Origin: Glaciimonas sp. PAMC28666
GTDB taxonomy: Bacteria; Pseudomonadota; Gammaproteobacteria; Burkholderiales; Burkholderiaceae_D
DNA: 64,000 nt
Assembly: GCF_016917355.1 (NCBI RefSeq)
Contig: NZ_CP070304.1
Location: 4,836,001 to 4,900,000, forward strand
Direction of reading: 5' to 3'
Shown: positions 27,246 to 37,700 of the stretch, piece after piece
How the letters are laid out: each line of letters opens with the position of its first letter
Numbering within the stretch: the stretch's first letter is position 1
The notes under the pieces: generated by a model
Told to the model about the DNA's origin: nothing
Seen by the model: only the letters and a program-made list of their open reading frames with translations
Databases searched by the model: none
Translations under genes and position numbers: made by a program

Positions 27246-28322
27246 TCACCAATATACGTAAATATTTGCTTGCAGCTCTTGCGGTGAATCTGGCAGCAAA
27301 TCGTCTAAGACCGGATATGCCAGCTCAGCAGGTCTTGCATAGGGCAGACTGCGCTCTGCACCAGGATTTGCTCGCCCGGCGTCAGCCCGAAAAGAAAAGC
27401 TTAGATCGCTGTCCGGAACTTCATATAAGGGCAATCGCTGGCGCGACTTGTACATCATTGCTGGTAAGCCGTTGACCGTAGTTGATGGCTGCACTGAATC
27501 AAAGTTAATAGCCGCTGCTGGTTCTCCGATCTCGCGACGACGGTCACTGGTCAGAATGGTGCCCGCGATAGGTCCATCTTCTAAGGAACGACTAATCAGG
27601 TAGTAGCACCATACACATTCGCGCCTCGCCAACTGAATTTGATACGACTGTCCAAGTTTTGCATTTGGATCGCTAGCAATATGAATCGCGGCAACGCCCC
27701 ACTGGCGTGCAGCGTTAATGTCTGCGCTCAAATAAAAATCCTGCGTTGAGTTGTCCCCGATGTGCAGACGGTAGCGGCCATCGTCCAGCCCGGCCAAATC
27801 GACCGTGGCAGGGAGCGGCCCGTCGGTTTGCCATACAGCGTCAGATTGTCCGTGCAGACTGACGCTTGCGCCTGCTGCCGAGTTGTCTGTGGATGAAACG
27901 TTAAAGCGTGGTGCTCTTAGGGGCAATTTCCCCGTGCCGAACGGTGAGCCTGGCGCGTGTAGCAAGCGCTTATCATTATCGATCAGCGCACTAGCAAGAT
28001 TATCAAAATAATAGATGCCGGGCACATCAAGGCACTGCGTTGGTGAAGCAATGTCGGTGTAGCTGAGCAAAGCCGGATCACTGCAATGAATCGCAAACGT
28101 GAATGGCTGATTTTCGGCATAGCCATCCAGCAATTTTAACGGGTCTTCCGGGTTGCAATACACTTCGGCACCGCCCGGGACGGCCCGGAACAACAAACGA
28201 TAGCGTTGCAACAAGCGCCGACAATCAGGCGTCGGTATAAAGCTCAAAGGCCGACACGTCTGATCGGCAAAATAACTATGCGTGCAACTGATGTCAAACC
28301 AGCGCTGGTAGCCTTTACCCAT
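27246..28322 (-). CDS. eCIS-associated protein of unknown function
   Basis: 358 residues that I cannot assign to a named domain. There is no signal peptide or membrane helix. It opens with GYQRWFDISCTHSYFADQTC, followed by RPLSFIPTPDCRRLL. The middle part (about residues 130-200) reads like beta strands (GLDDGRYRLHIGD), and several Cys residues are scattered (ECVWCYYL). Its start overlaps the DUF4255 gene by 8 bp, so it is translationally coupled to an assembly gene. A structural or accessory role in the particle, or a cargo, is possible. Confidence 0.6.
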   Translation of the reverse strand: MGKGYQRWFDISCTHSYFADQTCRPLSFIPTPDCRRLLQRYRLLFRAVPGGAEVYCNPEDPLKLLDGYAENQPFTFAIHCSDPALLSYTDIASPTQCLDVPGIYYFDNLASALIDNDKRLLHAPGSPFGTGKLPLRAPRFNVSSTDNSAAGASVSLHGQSDAVWQTDGPLPATVDLAGLDDGRYRLHIGDNSTQDFYLSADINAARQWGVAAIHIASDPNAKLGQSYQIQLARRECVWCYYLISRSLEDGPIAGTILTSDRRREIGEPAAAINFDSVQPSTTVNGLPAMMYKSRQRLPLYEVPDSDLSFSFRADAGRANPGAERSLPYARPAELAYPVLDDLLPDSPQELQANIYVYW

Positions 28323-28977
28323 TTCGGCTTGCTATCCGGGTATCGGTCGCACTAACTGCAGGAATTGACGCTGTCATCCAATTTTCCTGTATGGTCAACA
28401 TGCGCACTTTGTATAACGCTGAAGGCTGATATTTGCTACCTAGCAGAGAAAATAAATTATTCATTTCGTGGATGCTCAGGCTGACCAGTTCCAGCTGCAG
28501 CCGGTCAAGTTCACGTGGAAAAGCCGGGCTGCTTTGCGCATCGAAATAAGTACGCGACTGGAAATAGCCTAGCGCCATGCTTAACAACTGCAGCGCCTGG
28601 GTATAATCCGCAAATGAAGCCGTAAGCAACACATACAAATTCAGGTGCAGAGGCGCTTGTTGCAACGCGTATCCTCCATCACTACGCGGCACGACCCCGG
28701 CACCCGCAACCGCCGGTTCACGTTCAATGTTGACCAACGAAAATACGATTCGGTTGTCTATACCGGGAGGCGTCGAGCCATCCGGATTTATCAAGCCAGA
28801 AACGATCGATAGCGCTTCATTGCTGGGATAGCGTGCGCCAAGGAAGTTGTTTAACTCAGCAGCGATAAAGGTCAGCGTTTTTTCTATCATGGAATGTGCA
28901 AAGATAATTTGAGAGCCGTTAGCGTTCTTCAACAACGCAATCGCACGAGTCCACATCGATACAGACGCGGACTCCAT
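28315..28977 (-). CDS. DUF4255 eCIS protein (Afp16/Pvc16-like tail terminator)
   Basis: 220 residues from the ATG at 28977, 4 bp after the preceding stop. An in-frame ATG at 28890 (191 residues) would begin MIEKTLTFIAAELNNFLG, which is how most DUF4255 proteins start, so the shorter form is quite possible; neither start has a clear ribosome-binding site. Conserved features are LSGLINPDG-like (here IVSGLINPDGS), NRIVFSLVNIEREPA and LNLYVLLTASFADYTQALQ. In Afp and PVC this protein caps the tube and sheath end and sets length. It overlaps the next gene by 8 bp. Confidence 0.85.
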   Translation of the reverse strand: MESASVSMWTRAIALLKNANGSQIIFAHSMIEKTLTFIAAELNNFLGARYPSNEALSIVSGLINPDGSTPPGIDNRIVFSLVNIEREPAVAGAGVVPRSDGGYALQQAPLHLNLYVLLTASFADYTQALQLLSMALGYFQSRTYFDAQSSPAFPRELDRLQLELVSLSIHEMNNLFSLLGSKYQPSALYKVRMLTIQENWMTASIPAVSATDTRIASRNG

Positions 28978-28981
28978 AAGA

Positions 28982-29848
28982 TTATTTAGGTACCATTGGA
29001 CCGTTAGACACGCTCCAGGTAATCGGCTTTGACGTATCACCGCAGGTAACGACAAAATCACCTGCCCCAGCGATGACGGCGAGACCATCTTTTGGATTGC
29101 CCGTCATGCCACGAATCGAAAAAATCGGAGCTTGTAGTTTTATCGCAGGCTTCGCCAAATCATATGATAGCAACTGGCCTTCACCAAAAAACACCACGCC
29201 GTTGGTACAGTCTCCGCAAATTTTTTCAATAACGATCTGTATTGTCGGCAGGGATTTCCAATCGCAATTGCAATCGGGCCCGCTACGCGCCATGGAAGTT
29301 GCGACACGCTCAGGCATAGGCGCTTGATTATTGCTACCGCCGTCATTCGAAACAACAGGCGCACTCGCAACGCTGGCCGGGACCGGGATACCAATAATCA
29401 CGACACCAGTCTTATTATCGCCAGCGATTCCGTCCACAGTAAAAGGGGGCTTAGTTTTCCATTTCCATGTTGGATTTTCTTCACTTAGATTAATCTGGGC
29501 CATCTGTGAACCTGCGGGCGTGTAATCCTTAGAGTCATCAAGGCCATAGATAGTGATGCCGTTCACTGGATCACCTACCATGCCCAAAATAGTAAACGGC
29601 GCAGGAGGCGCTGTTTTCCATTTTGCCTGCGGGTTACCCAGGCTAGTAAGATATCGCACATCTTTGTCGGAATAAGCTACCACTCCATTGGCGTTATTCC
29701 CACTGATTCCCTTCGGAGTGGCTGCAGTGGTAGTGGAAGGACGCCAAAAGGCGCCAGGCGTTGTTTCTATATTGGATAAAACGCCAAGCTGATCGAGAAC
29801 GGCAAGACCGCCGCTATTACTACCTGTAATTTGCGTAAAGTTACTCAT
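28982..29848 (-). CDS. Six-repeat propeller-like protein, candidate eCIS cargo or binding protein
   Basis: 288 residues, not assigned to a known family. Six copies of a 12-residue core of the form hxG(D/N/S)xxxGhhhh occur at residues 7-18 (ITGSNSGGLAVL), 48-59, 90-101, 141-152, 210-221 and 248-259 (MTGNPKDGLAVI). Most are separated by 38-51 residues and preceded by a Trp-Lys-Pro segment (KWKTAP, WKWKTKPP, DWKSLP). That is the pattern of short beta-propeller blades. The fourth spacer is longer and Asn/Ser/Pro-rich, with a CNCDW cluster. The gene follows a 166-bp gap after the ATPase gene, the largest gap inside the operon, as expected for an exchangeable cargo or receptor-binding module. No toxin motif is visible. 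Confidence 0.6.
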   Translation of the reverse strand: MSNFTQITGSNSGGLAVLDQLGVLSNIETTPGAFWRPSTTTAATPKGISGNNANGVVAYSDKDVRYLTSLGNPQAKWKTAPPAPFTILGMVGDPVNGITIYGLDDSKDYTPAGSQMAQINLSEENPTWKWKTKPPFTVDGIAGDNKTGVVIIGIPVPASVASAPVVSNDGGSNNQAPMPERVATSMARSGPDCNCDWKSLPTIQIVIEKICGDCTNGVVFFGEGQLLSYDLAKPAIKLQAPIFSIRGMTGNPKDGLAVIAGAGDFVVTCGDTSKPITWSVSNGPMVPK

Positions 29849-30014
29849 GTGTGTATCCCTTTATTATTAATGAAAAAGAACTCTTTTTTTTCCTGGTGCG
29901 TAACCCACACACAGAACGTGATAAAGCCAATCATTCAACGCAGTAGATCGGAGCGTATCGTCCGAGCCAAAAAATTTAACTTGTTATCTATATTGTTTTT
30001 AAAAACCTCCCTGG

Positions 30015-31376
30015 TCACAACACTTTTCCATCCTTACGTAACTCACGCTTGCAGCCATTCCTTATGTCAATCTGGCTGATCTTGCTATCCGAATCAGCAC
30101 GCCGCAGCGCATTCAAAGCGGCATAACGCAGCACGTTGATAATCGCGCCACCGGTTAATTCAAACTCTTCGGCGATGCGCTGCAGGTCGACCGAAGCATC
30201 AAGTCTGTCTGGCTGCGAAAATGCATTGCGCCAAAGTTGCAGACGCTCTTCAAGCCGCGGCATGGGAAAATAAATCATCGACTGGAAACGGCGCGCAAAC
30301 GCGTCATCGATATTGGCTTTCAGGTTGCTTGCTAAAATCACCACTCCTGGAAAGTCTTCAATACGCTGCAATAGATACGCAACCTGCGAATTGGCGTGGC
30401 GGTCATTCGAATTAGAGGTTTGAGTGCGCTTACCAAATAGGGCATCGGCTTCGTCGAAGAACAAAATCCAGTCATGGTTTTCTGCCTGATCAAATACGCT
30501 GCCCAGATTTTTTTCGGTTTCACCTATGAATTTTGACACCACCATTGCAAGATCAACCCGGTACACATCCAGACCGGTGGCTTTTCCGAGCAGTGTTGCG
30601 GTCAACGTTTTTCCGGTACCGGGCGGACCGTAAAACAGACTGCGAAAGCCTGGCTTAAGATGTTTGTCAAGCTGCCAGTCTTGCATCAGCGTCGGCCCGT
30701 GTTCTATCCAGGCTTTGATTTCCTCGACTTCTTCACGGATGGTTTGCGCCAGAATCAAGTCGCCCCAACCAAGTTTGCAGGTCAGGCGCTGAGCAGGAAA
30801 ACTATTCGAAAAGGTGGGCTGGAATACACCGCCGCTAGTGAGTAAATCGAGACGTTCGTGTCCTATTTTTAAGGCTTGACCGAACACACTGAGCGAGCGC
30901 GTTGCATCGGTTTCTTCGCTGAGATCCAGCAGTTTGTGGCGCCGAAAAAAATGTTCTGGCGTAAATAACGATTTCAGCGCCAGACGCTGCACCATATCAC
31001 CGCCTGTCAGGATGAATGCACCGGTTTCGATACTGGGCCAGAAGCCGCTATGGCTGCCAGAAATGATACCGCCAAATTCGGTATAGTTACGCCCGGTTAA
31101 TGCATTTTTGATCAAGAAAGGATCGAACAAATCTGGCTGCAAATGTGGGGCTAAAGCTAAAACCAATATTAGGCGCTCATCGAACGACATAGCATGCGTG
31201 AGCAAGGTATCCGCATAAGCGGAGTCGTCAGGAAGCAGCGCTGGCGGTGCAATCTGGCGCACATGTTGGTAATCGCACGTATCGCCGAAATGCAGACGCA
31301 GGCCAACATCAATCAGTTGCCCGGCCCAAGCCAGTTCCCGAGCTAATGTCGCACCATTTTTTTCCAGTTTCATCAT
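30015..31376 (-). CDS. AAA+ ATPase of the eCIS (Afp15/Pvc15-like)
   Basis: 453 residues from an ATG that overlaps the tape-measure stop codon as ATGA; an upstream in-frame start at 31409 would overlap by 37 bp. The C-terminal AAA+ module has Walker A GPPGTGKTLTA, Walker B ILFFDEADALFGKR, sensor/arginine region FARRFQSMIYFPMP, and a helical lid. The N-terminal half is the divergent domain seen in eCIS ATPases. In Afp and PVC this ATPase is needed for assembly or cargo loading and is a hallmark of eCIS loci; T6SS loci carry ClpV instead. It acts in the cytoplasm. Confidence 0.93.
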   Translation of the reverse strand: MMKLEKNGATLARELAWAGQLIDVGLRLHFGDTCDYQHVRQIAPPALLPDDSAYADTLLTHAMSFDERLILVLALAPHLQPDLFDPFLIKNALTGRNYTEFGGIISGSHSGFWPSIETGAFILTGGDMVQRLALKSLFTPEHFFRRHKLLDLSEETDATRSLSVFGQALKIGHERLDLLTSGGVFQPTFSNSFPAQRLTCKLGWGDLILAQTIREEVEEIKAWIEHGPTLMQDWQLDKHLKPGFRSLFYGPPGTGKTLTATLLGKATGLDVYRVDLAMVVSKFIGETEKNLGSVFDQAENHDWILFFDEADALFGKRTQTSNSNDRHANSQVAYLLQRIEDFPGVVILASNLKANIDDAFARRFQSMIYFPMPRLEERLQLWRNAFSQPDRLDASVDLQRIAEEFELTGGAIINVLRYAALNALRRADSDSKISQIDIRNGCKRELRKDGKVL

Positions 31377-34300
31377 GTCCACTTGACCCATAACACCTGC
31401 GACATCCATGACAGGCGTATCGTCGATAAGCCCCAGGGCAAACTACCGAGCAGCATGTCGAAAGGTTTTTTTTCAACCGATAGGGTCCAATCGTCATCGC
31501 CACGGGTCAGCGTGCCGCTACGCGTCAGAAAGGTCTCCTGGAGCGCTTCTATGGATGAATTCTTGAGTTTGTCCCAATTTTGCGTGACGCTGAACAGCAA
31601 TTGGCGAGACAATTCACGCTCTAAATCGGTAACAGGATCGCAGAACGACAAAGGTGCACAGCTTGGCATGCCACAGAGTATTTTTCCCAGCAGCAAGGCA
31701 TGCTCAGCCGGATCTTCATCTCCATTTACCAGAAACTGCAAGAGCTTGACAGCTCGGCTGCTGCTATGGACGTCACGAAATTGCTGACCTTCTAATAGCC
31801 CAAGCGTACGGAAATAATGATCGAAAAAAGGCCACAGCAAAACCATGCCAGCATTTTCAACATAAAACGCTTGCTTGGTTGGTAGCTCCGCCGATGGCTC
31901 TATTACAACCTGCGCGGCCTTCTCCTCAGGAAGCGCCTTGACCCGACGTAGCCATTGGATATTGACTTCTCGTATCGCGTCAAGCAGTATCAGGCGTTCC
32001 GCGGTCGCGTAGCGTTTGCCGGACAGGCTTACTTTCACCGCATCAAGTAAATCCGGCAACTGCAATTGTTCTGCTACGGATAAGCGCTGTAACGATTTGC
32101 GTAAAAGTGGTTTTAAGTTGAAGATGGTGCTGCGTTGGGCATGAATCTGGCGCAATACTTCGTCAGCGAAAATACTGCTGCTTCGCCCTGCACGCAAGCG
32201 CCCCAGACCATCATGCACAGCCGCCATGCAAAGTGTCACGTTCTTGTAGGCATCGGGAAGCAATAACTGCACGATTTTTTCGAGCAACATCGGCGACACG
32301 GCTTCCAGCAACCGTACACGCTCCAGATCACGCCCGATCAATTTCAACAACAGTTGGCGCAGTCGTCCGGGCGAGCCGGTCAAAGCCGCGTTGAACAGGC
32401 TGGTCAGGGTTACAGTACTCCCGGATGTTGATGGCAACCGGCCATATTGCAAAAAATGGCGCAGGACAGAAACACTATCGATAGTCGCAGACGGCCCCAT
32501 TTGCAGGGGATCTTCATCCGGCTCTATGTGCCCCGCGTAATCCGCCTCCGCTGGAATATTGAGTGGAAGTCTCTCCGCGAGATCTGTCATTTCCGCCGTA
32601 TGCGCCAGCATATCCAATAACGGCATAAAACGCGTCTGACTTTCTGCGCCAGCAATACAGACTTCGTGCAACATTGCAATATAGCGCGCATGCTTAAGAC
32701 CAAGTGTGCGCGCACAGGCTTTACTAAGCTCATCCAGAAAACGCCGCGGCGAAGACGCTTGTAGGTCATTTTCCAGTAACAGCCTCACTATTTCCCCGAC
32801 ATGCAATGGCATGGCCCTCGCCTGTTGCATCTGACTTAAATCGGCATGCCTCGACAAACCGGCGGCGGCTTGTAGCAAGGTGTTGATAAAGCCAGCGTAA
32901 CCCAGTGCTGTTCTGTGTAAAAGCCGTAACAATTGGAACGGTGCGACATTTTGTAGCAAACGCTTTACTATCGCTTCCTTCAGCACCGACTGGCGCATCA
33001 ACGGACGCAGGCGAAGCAACGCAGCCGGTAGGTCATCGAACAGCATGCCTTGTCGAAGTAATTGCGCCAGGCCATTGGGCGTCGTGTGAGCAGCGAATGT
33101 CGATGGCAAGCGCCCGTATTCCAGATAATGCAACGCTACCTCCTGCGCCGTGTACCTGTTTGCCAATGCGGTTTCCGGCCCGGCGCTGCACATCTCTGAC
33201 AGCGATTCCCCCGCCAACGTTTGAAAGATCAAGCCCAAACGATGGCCGGATACTACCTGAGGGGCAGCGCTAATGAGTTCCTTTAACAGAACCTGAAAAC
33301 GCAGTCCGTGGCGTGCCGCCAGCTTTTGTATCAGGTTTTTAATAAACGAACGGGTATTAAAATAAGAACCGCGTTCAACCAACAAATAATTTAAAACGAT
33401 TTCCCATAAGCTGCGGGCATAGCGACGGCTATCTTGCTGTATGACGGCTTGGCTTACATGGCGCTGCCGTATATCGGCCACATAGTCATTAATTTGCACG
33501 CCACCGACTGGCTCGAGCAAACACACCAATTGCTGTAAGGCCGGCTCTGTTAGCGCGTCCAGAAGTCGGGTACGCACTGTAGATCGCGCTCCCAGACGAC
33601 GCACCATCGCGCACAAGTGCTGTGGCTGGCGGCGCATAAGGGCGACGATGATGACCGCAACGTTGGTTCCATATGCGCAGGTTTCGGGCAATACGCCATA
33701 CTCAAAAAAAACTTCCAGAGTATGCAGGTCCTGCGCCGCTGCAACTATGGGATAGGTAGCGTTAGATGCAGGGTCGGAAACGATATAAGCTGTGGACGTA
33801 ACTGTGGCCGTACTTGTGGCTTCCCCTGCTCTCGGCTCCGTTTCCTGACGCAGCGCCGACAATATATCTGGCAATGCATAGCGGCGGGACGCTGGCAGGC
33901 TGAGACCGTCAACGCATTGCATCATTTGTTGAAGCAGTTCAGGGTATGCGATCCGATACCGTTGCGCCATGCGCTGCAAGTTGCTGCCGATAAAAGATTT
34001 GGTGTTGAAGTGCGAACCGCGGTCCAATAACAGGTAGTCCAGAACGAATTTCCACAACACTGATTCGAATGTGTCCATAGGCTCACGGACCAGAGGTTGC
34101 TGCTGATGCAGCATTTTCAGGTCTGAGACAAAATTGATAATGATCGCCGCATCTCCTTTCGCCAGCAGCTGGACCAGCGCCACGAGGACCGGCCGCGACA
34201 AACTATGCGCAAGCTTAGAGCGGCGGCTCTCGTAGGAGCCTAAGGTCTGCAGATACGTGGCCAGTGCTTCTGGTATTGTGACGAGCGCATCGCGTACCAA

Positions 34301-34729
34301 ATTATCTGCATTGCCAGCGGTGCTGTTAGTTGCCAAAAAAACGATCAATTCGCTGAGCGCCGGCTCAGATGTCAACACGAACGACGCAGGCGACGACTCG
34401 GCCGCCGAATTCCCTGCAGGATACGGATTGGAAAATGCTGCTATTTTCCGCAGCGCGACGCTCAGCGTCTCAGTTATCTTGAGCGCCAGATCTTTTTCCA
34501 GCGTCTCTGCGTTAACGATACCGAGCTCAAGGACAAGAGAGTCCAGCACAATATCTGGCATTCCGCCTGGTACCGACCCGAGCGCTGCATCAATCGCATC
34601 TTCGAAGCCTTCGTGACAAAATACGCTGACGCGGTCTTGTACCGGATTGGCTTGCGCTGAGGACCCCAACTCCAGTTCAAATAAAAGTTTGTGGATGCGG
34701 GTAGTTGCCGTCGGCAATTTGGCTCCCAT
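31373..34729 (-). CDS. Contractile injection system tape-measure protein (Afp14/Pvc14-like)
   Basis: 1118 residues. It carries the N-terminal pattern of CIS tape-measure proteins (residues 1-60: HKLLFELELGSSAQAN, then IVLDSLVLELG), which fix the tube length and may hold cargo. Internal duplication is clear: LLLDRGSHFNTKSFI and LLVERGSYFNTRSFI lie about 240 residues apart. The segment FEYGVLP/LEYGRLPSTF/LQYGRLPSTSG occurs three times, each opening a roughly 200-residue helical module. The C-terminus (NAGMVLLWPFFDHYFRTLGL) matches the conserved end domain. It starts 3 bp after the Afp12-like gene and overlaps the ATPase gene by 4 bp. Confidence 0.88.
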   Translation of the reverse strand: MGAKLPTATTRIHKLLFELELGSSAQANPVQDRVSVFCHEGFEDAIDAALGSVPGGMPDIVLDSLVLELGIVNAETLEKDLALKITETLSVALRKIAAFSNPYPAGNSAAESSPASFVLTSEPALSELIVFLATNSTAGNADNLVRDALVTIPEALATYLQTLGSYESRRSKLAHSLSRPVLVALVQLLAKGDAAIIINFVSDLKMLHQQQPLVREPMDTFESVLWKFVLDYLLLDRGSHFNTKSFIGSNLQRMAQRYRIAYPELLQQMMQCVDGLSLPASRRYALPDILSALRQETEPRAGEATSTATVTSTAYIVSDPASNATYPIVAAAQDLHTLEVFFEYGVLPETCAYGTNVAVIIVALMRRQPQHLCAMVRRLGARSTVRTRLLDALTEPALQQLVCLLEPVGGVQINDYVADIRQRHVSQAVIQQDSRRYARSLWEIVLNYLLVERGSYFNTRSFIKNLIQKLAARHGLRFQVLLKELISAAPQVVSGHRLGLIFQTLAGESLSEMCSAGPETALANRYTAQEVALHYLEYGRLPSTFAAHTTPNGLAQLLRQGMLFDDLPAALLRLRPLMRQSVLKEAIVKRLLQNVAPFQLLRLLHRTALGYAGFINTLLQAAAGLSRHADLSQMQQARAMPLHVGEIVRLLLENDLQASSPRRFLDELSKACARTLGLKHARYIAMLHEVCIAGAESQTRFMPLLDMLAHTAEMTDLAERLPLNIPAEADYAGHIEPDEDPLQMGPSATIDSVSVLRHFLQYGRLPSTSGSTVTLTSLFNAALTGSPGRLRQLLLKLIGRDLERVRLLEAVSPMLLEKIVQLLLPDAYKNVTLCMAAVHDGLGRLRAGRSSSIFADEVLRQIHAQRSTIFNLKPLLRKSLQRLSVAEQLQLPDLLDAVKVSLSGKRYATAERLILLDAIREVNIQWLRRVKALPEEKAAQVVIEPSAELPTKQAFYVENAGMVLLWPFFDHYFRTLGLLEGQQFRDVHSSSRAVKLLQFLVNGDEDPAEHALLLGKILCGMPSCAPLSFCDPVTDLERELSRQLLFSVTQNWDKLKNSSIEALQETFLTRSGTLTRGDDDWTLSVEKKPFDMLLGSLPWGLSTIRLSWMSQVLWVKWT

Positions 34730-34732
34730 ATG

Positions 34733-37700
34733 CTAGGCCGAGGTCGGTAAACGTTGGATAAACAAACACAAACGCCGCGCCGCTTCATTCAAGGCTGCGG
34801 CTTGGTCAGCTCGGTTAGACCGGTTGGACAAATCCAAGTTGTTTTTCTGATGGGTTGCGTTCGCAGATGGAGCATGGCATGCATATTTGCATTGCATCCA
34901 ATCGCCATGCAAGCGCTTGAATTTAGCCATCATAACCGTACTCAACCAATAACACTGGGCCGCCAGATGCGCTGGACAGTTTTCTCTGACGCTGCGTTCG
35001 GCAAAGTCTCTGAACCCGTGGTTTTGAAAGCGAATTGGCCACTCCGGGAAAAATAGGCTAAGCCGCATCGAATAAAAAGGAGCGGATGGCAGTCTGGGTA
35101 ACTGCTTTAATTTTGCGACGTGCCGCGCTAACCGCGCACCATGGCGCCGCGCTTCCGACTCGGACGGGTGTTCCTGTTTGTCGCAAGCAATCAAGACTCC
35201 GCTACTGGCGTACAGCACCGCTCGATGACAATCACTTTGTGTAGTTTGTACGGATAGCTTACCAAGGTTACTTAACCACTCCAGCACTTTCTCAGGGTCG
35301 GCTTTGAATTCTTTTTCAAGCGCAGGCGTAAATTCCCATTCCAATTCTTCCCAGTCAATCTCGACGTGAACGTCGATAAGATGTTTCTGTTGATGCTGCT
35401 CGGTTGTCGGCTGGGGGCGTAACAACACATGTTCTAACAAAATCAACTCTTCATCGACGTAGACATTTTGGGGATCATTAAAAAAAGTCCCCAGATGTTG
35501 CGTGATATCTTTCAGTGCAGCATGCGCTTGCTCACGATTGATGGCGCGATACACTACTTGTGGCTGGTGAACGGCTTGCTTCTCTTCTTGGTGGTTTGCG
35601 ACTTGGGGCCAGTTAAACAACAATATAGCCCGCCCGTCGTCTAGCGTCTTAATGTTGTATCGACGAGGGTCAATGCCGTGTTTCAGAAGACTTTGAAATG
35701 TATTCTGATTATCATAAGAATAGACAAATTGGCCTGCCTGCGTCTGGTTCAGCTTACTGTTATAACTGTAGTGAGTGTGCTGACGATAGCTAAACTTGTT
35801 CGAAACCGGGCCCCGGTGAGTCGGATGTACTTCTTGTCCGTTGCCCAGCAGACCTAACAAACAAAACAAACGGTTTTCCAGACCAGAACGCGTGGCAGTG
35901 CTGATCTGATGATGCGCGGTGTAATCGTAAGCGCTGCTACGCCGGCTACTGAGTTTGTCATAATGACGTAGAAACGTTAGCTTCCAATGCATCACATCTG
36001 AATAGAAATCAGACTTCTCGCCAAAGGACCGTGGATCCGCGCTTGACAATGCGACATCGTCAAAAGCTTCACCAACGCGCGCCAGCAAATGATCGAGAAA
36101 GCGGTTTCTGCGATGTACCATATCGTCAAGCTCATCTACCAGGCGGGCGAGACCGACACGATACGCTTGCAGCCCAGACTGTAAGTCGTCCTCGACGGCG
36201 GGAGATACCAAGGGTACCGATGCTGCTGGCAGTAACTGTATGTGCTGCGCTTGCGCGGTAAGGTCGCAGCACAGGTCGCCGATTTTTTCAACCAGCATAT
36301 CTCTGTGAGTTACAGCTAATGCATGCGAGCCAAAGCGTTCAACGCCGGACAGAATAGTCTGCGTCTCGTTTTTGCACAACATGACGTGAAAACGACGGTT
36401 TTTGTGATTAATAATGCGAAAATTATGGGCATTCACGCCATATTCGAGCAAATCCACAACGCAAGATTTTTGTTGAGCAACTGTCAGTTTTTCTGCGCTT
36501 AATACTCTGCGGCCCTTAAGGTCGTTGAAATGCACAGCCATTACACCGCGGGTTTTGATGGTCAGTAATGGTCTTATATCTTGTCCTGCGATGTTTTCCA
36601 GCAGGTGCGCGAGCCGCGCAATCCTGCGCTGTGCCGCCTCGCGCGTGGCGAAACGTTCTCCACCGAACGCAATTGCAGCGCCATGCTCGTCATTCAGGAC
36701 GATATGCCAGCGCTCCGCGTGTACTGCCACGCTGTGATAATGGCGAGAGTGCGCGCCGTGCGTCATCAACTTCGAACGCAATTTATCCGCCTCTTCTTGC
36801 GTACCCGCTTCTCTGCTCACAAGCAGGATCATCGACAGAGGGTGCACGCCCTTAAGATAGACCACGTAATGATCCTGGTCCTTTGGCGGAATGCTCTCTG
36901 CGGCCGCCTTGCGCGTATTGAACACAGCGAGCTTGAGTAGATCAGGCGGCGCGTTCCTGTCTTTCCGCTGGGCATCGGAGCCATCGACCAATGCCTGCGA
37001 AAAATACGAATTAGGAATATCATCGTCCAGAGAAAACAGTTTTCCTGCGTGGGCAATCTGGGCGCAATAATCGGTCAGTATCTGCTCAAAAAACAGTAAA
37101 TAAGTTTTTAGTTGCCGCGCTTGTATCAGTTGTTTTTTGCGCTTCTCTGGCGCGCTGTCACGATAGCGCACGCCTTTGTCGCCAATGCCATAGGTGACTG
37201 GAAAGTGATGCTGAATAGAATAATACCGACCGAGATCCCGGAACGTACCCGCCGGCGGCTGCAGATAGAGATCCTCGGCGCTCGCTTTTTCCGACATTTT
37301 TTCGGCATACTTCCTGTTTGCCATCAGCGTCTGCATATGTCGGAACACGCGTTCGGAGTCGACCAGACATGCGATGCTTTTGCGCCTGATGACGATAGGG
37401 TAAGTGAGCGCGGGCAGCGGAGCGTGGCCGCCTGAATACGATTTTCTTGCCTCGGATGGAGGATTGAGTGATGTAAAAATAGACGGTGCCAGGCGTGGAA
37501 CGGTACCAGCCTCAATCGGCACGTCTCCCGTCAGGTATTTATTTTTATCCACGGTAATGCAGAGGCCACCAACAGCGATCACACCAGCAATACTCGTAAT
37601 GATACGGGCCACGTCCTCGACCCTAAATTTTATTGGAAGCGGACATAGTTGCGTATCATCGATAATCCCAAGTTCCAGTTTTGGACCGCAAAATATAGCA

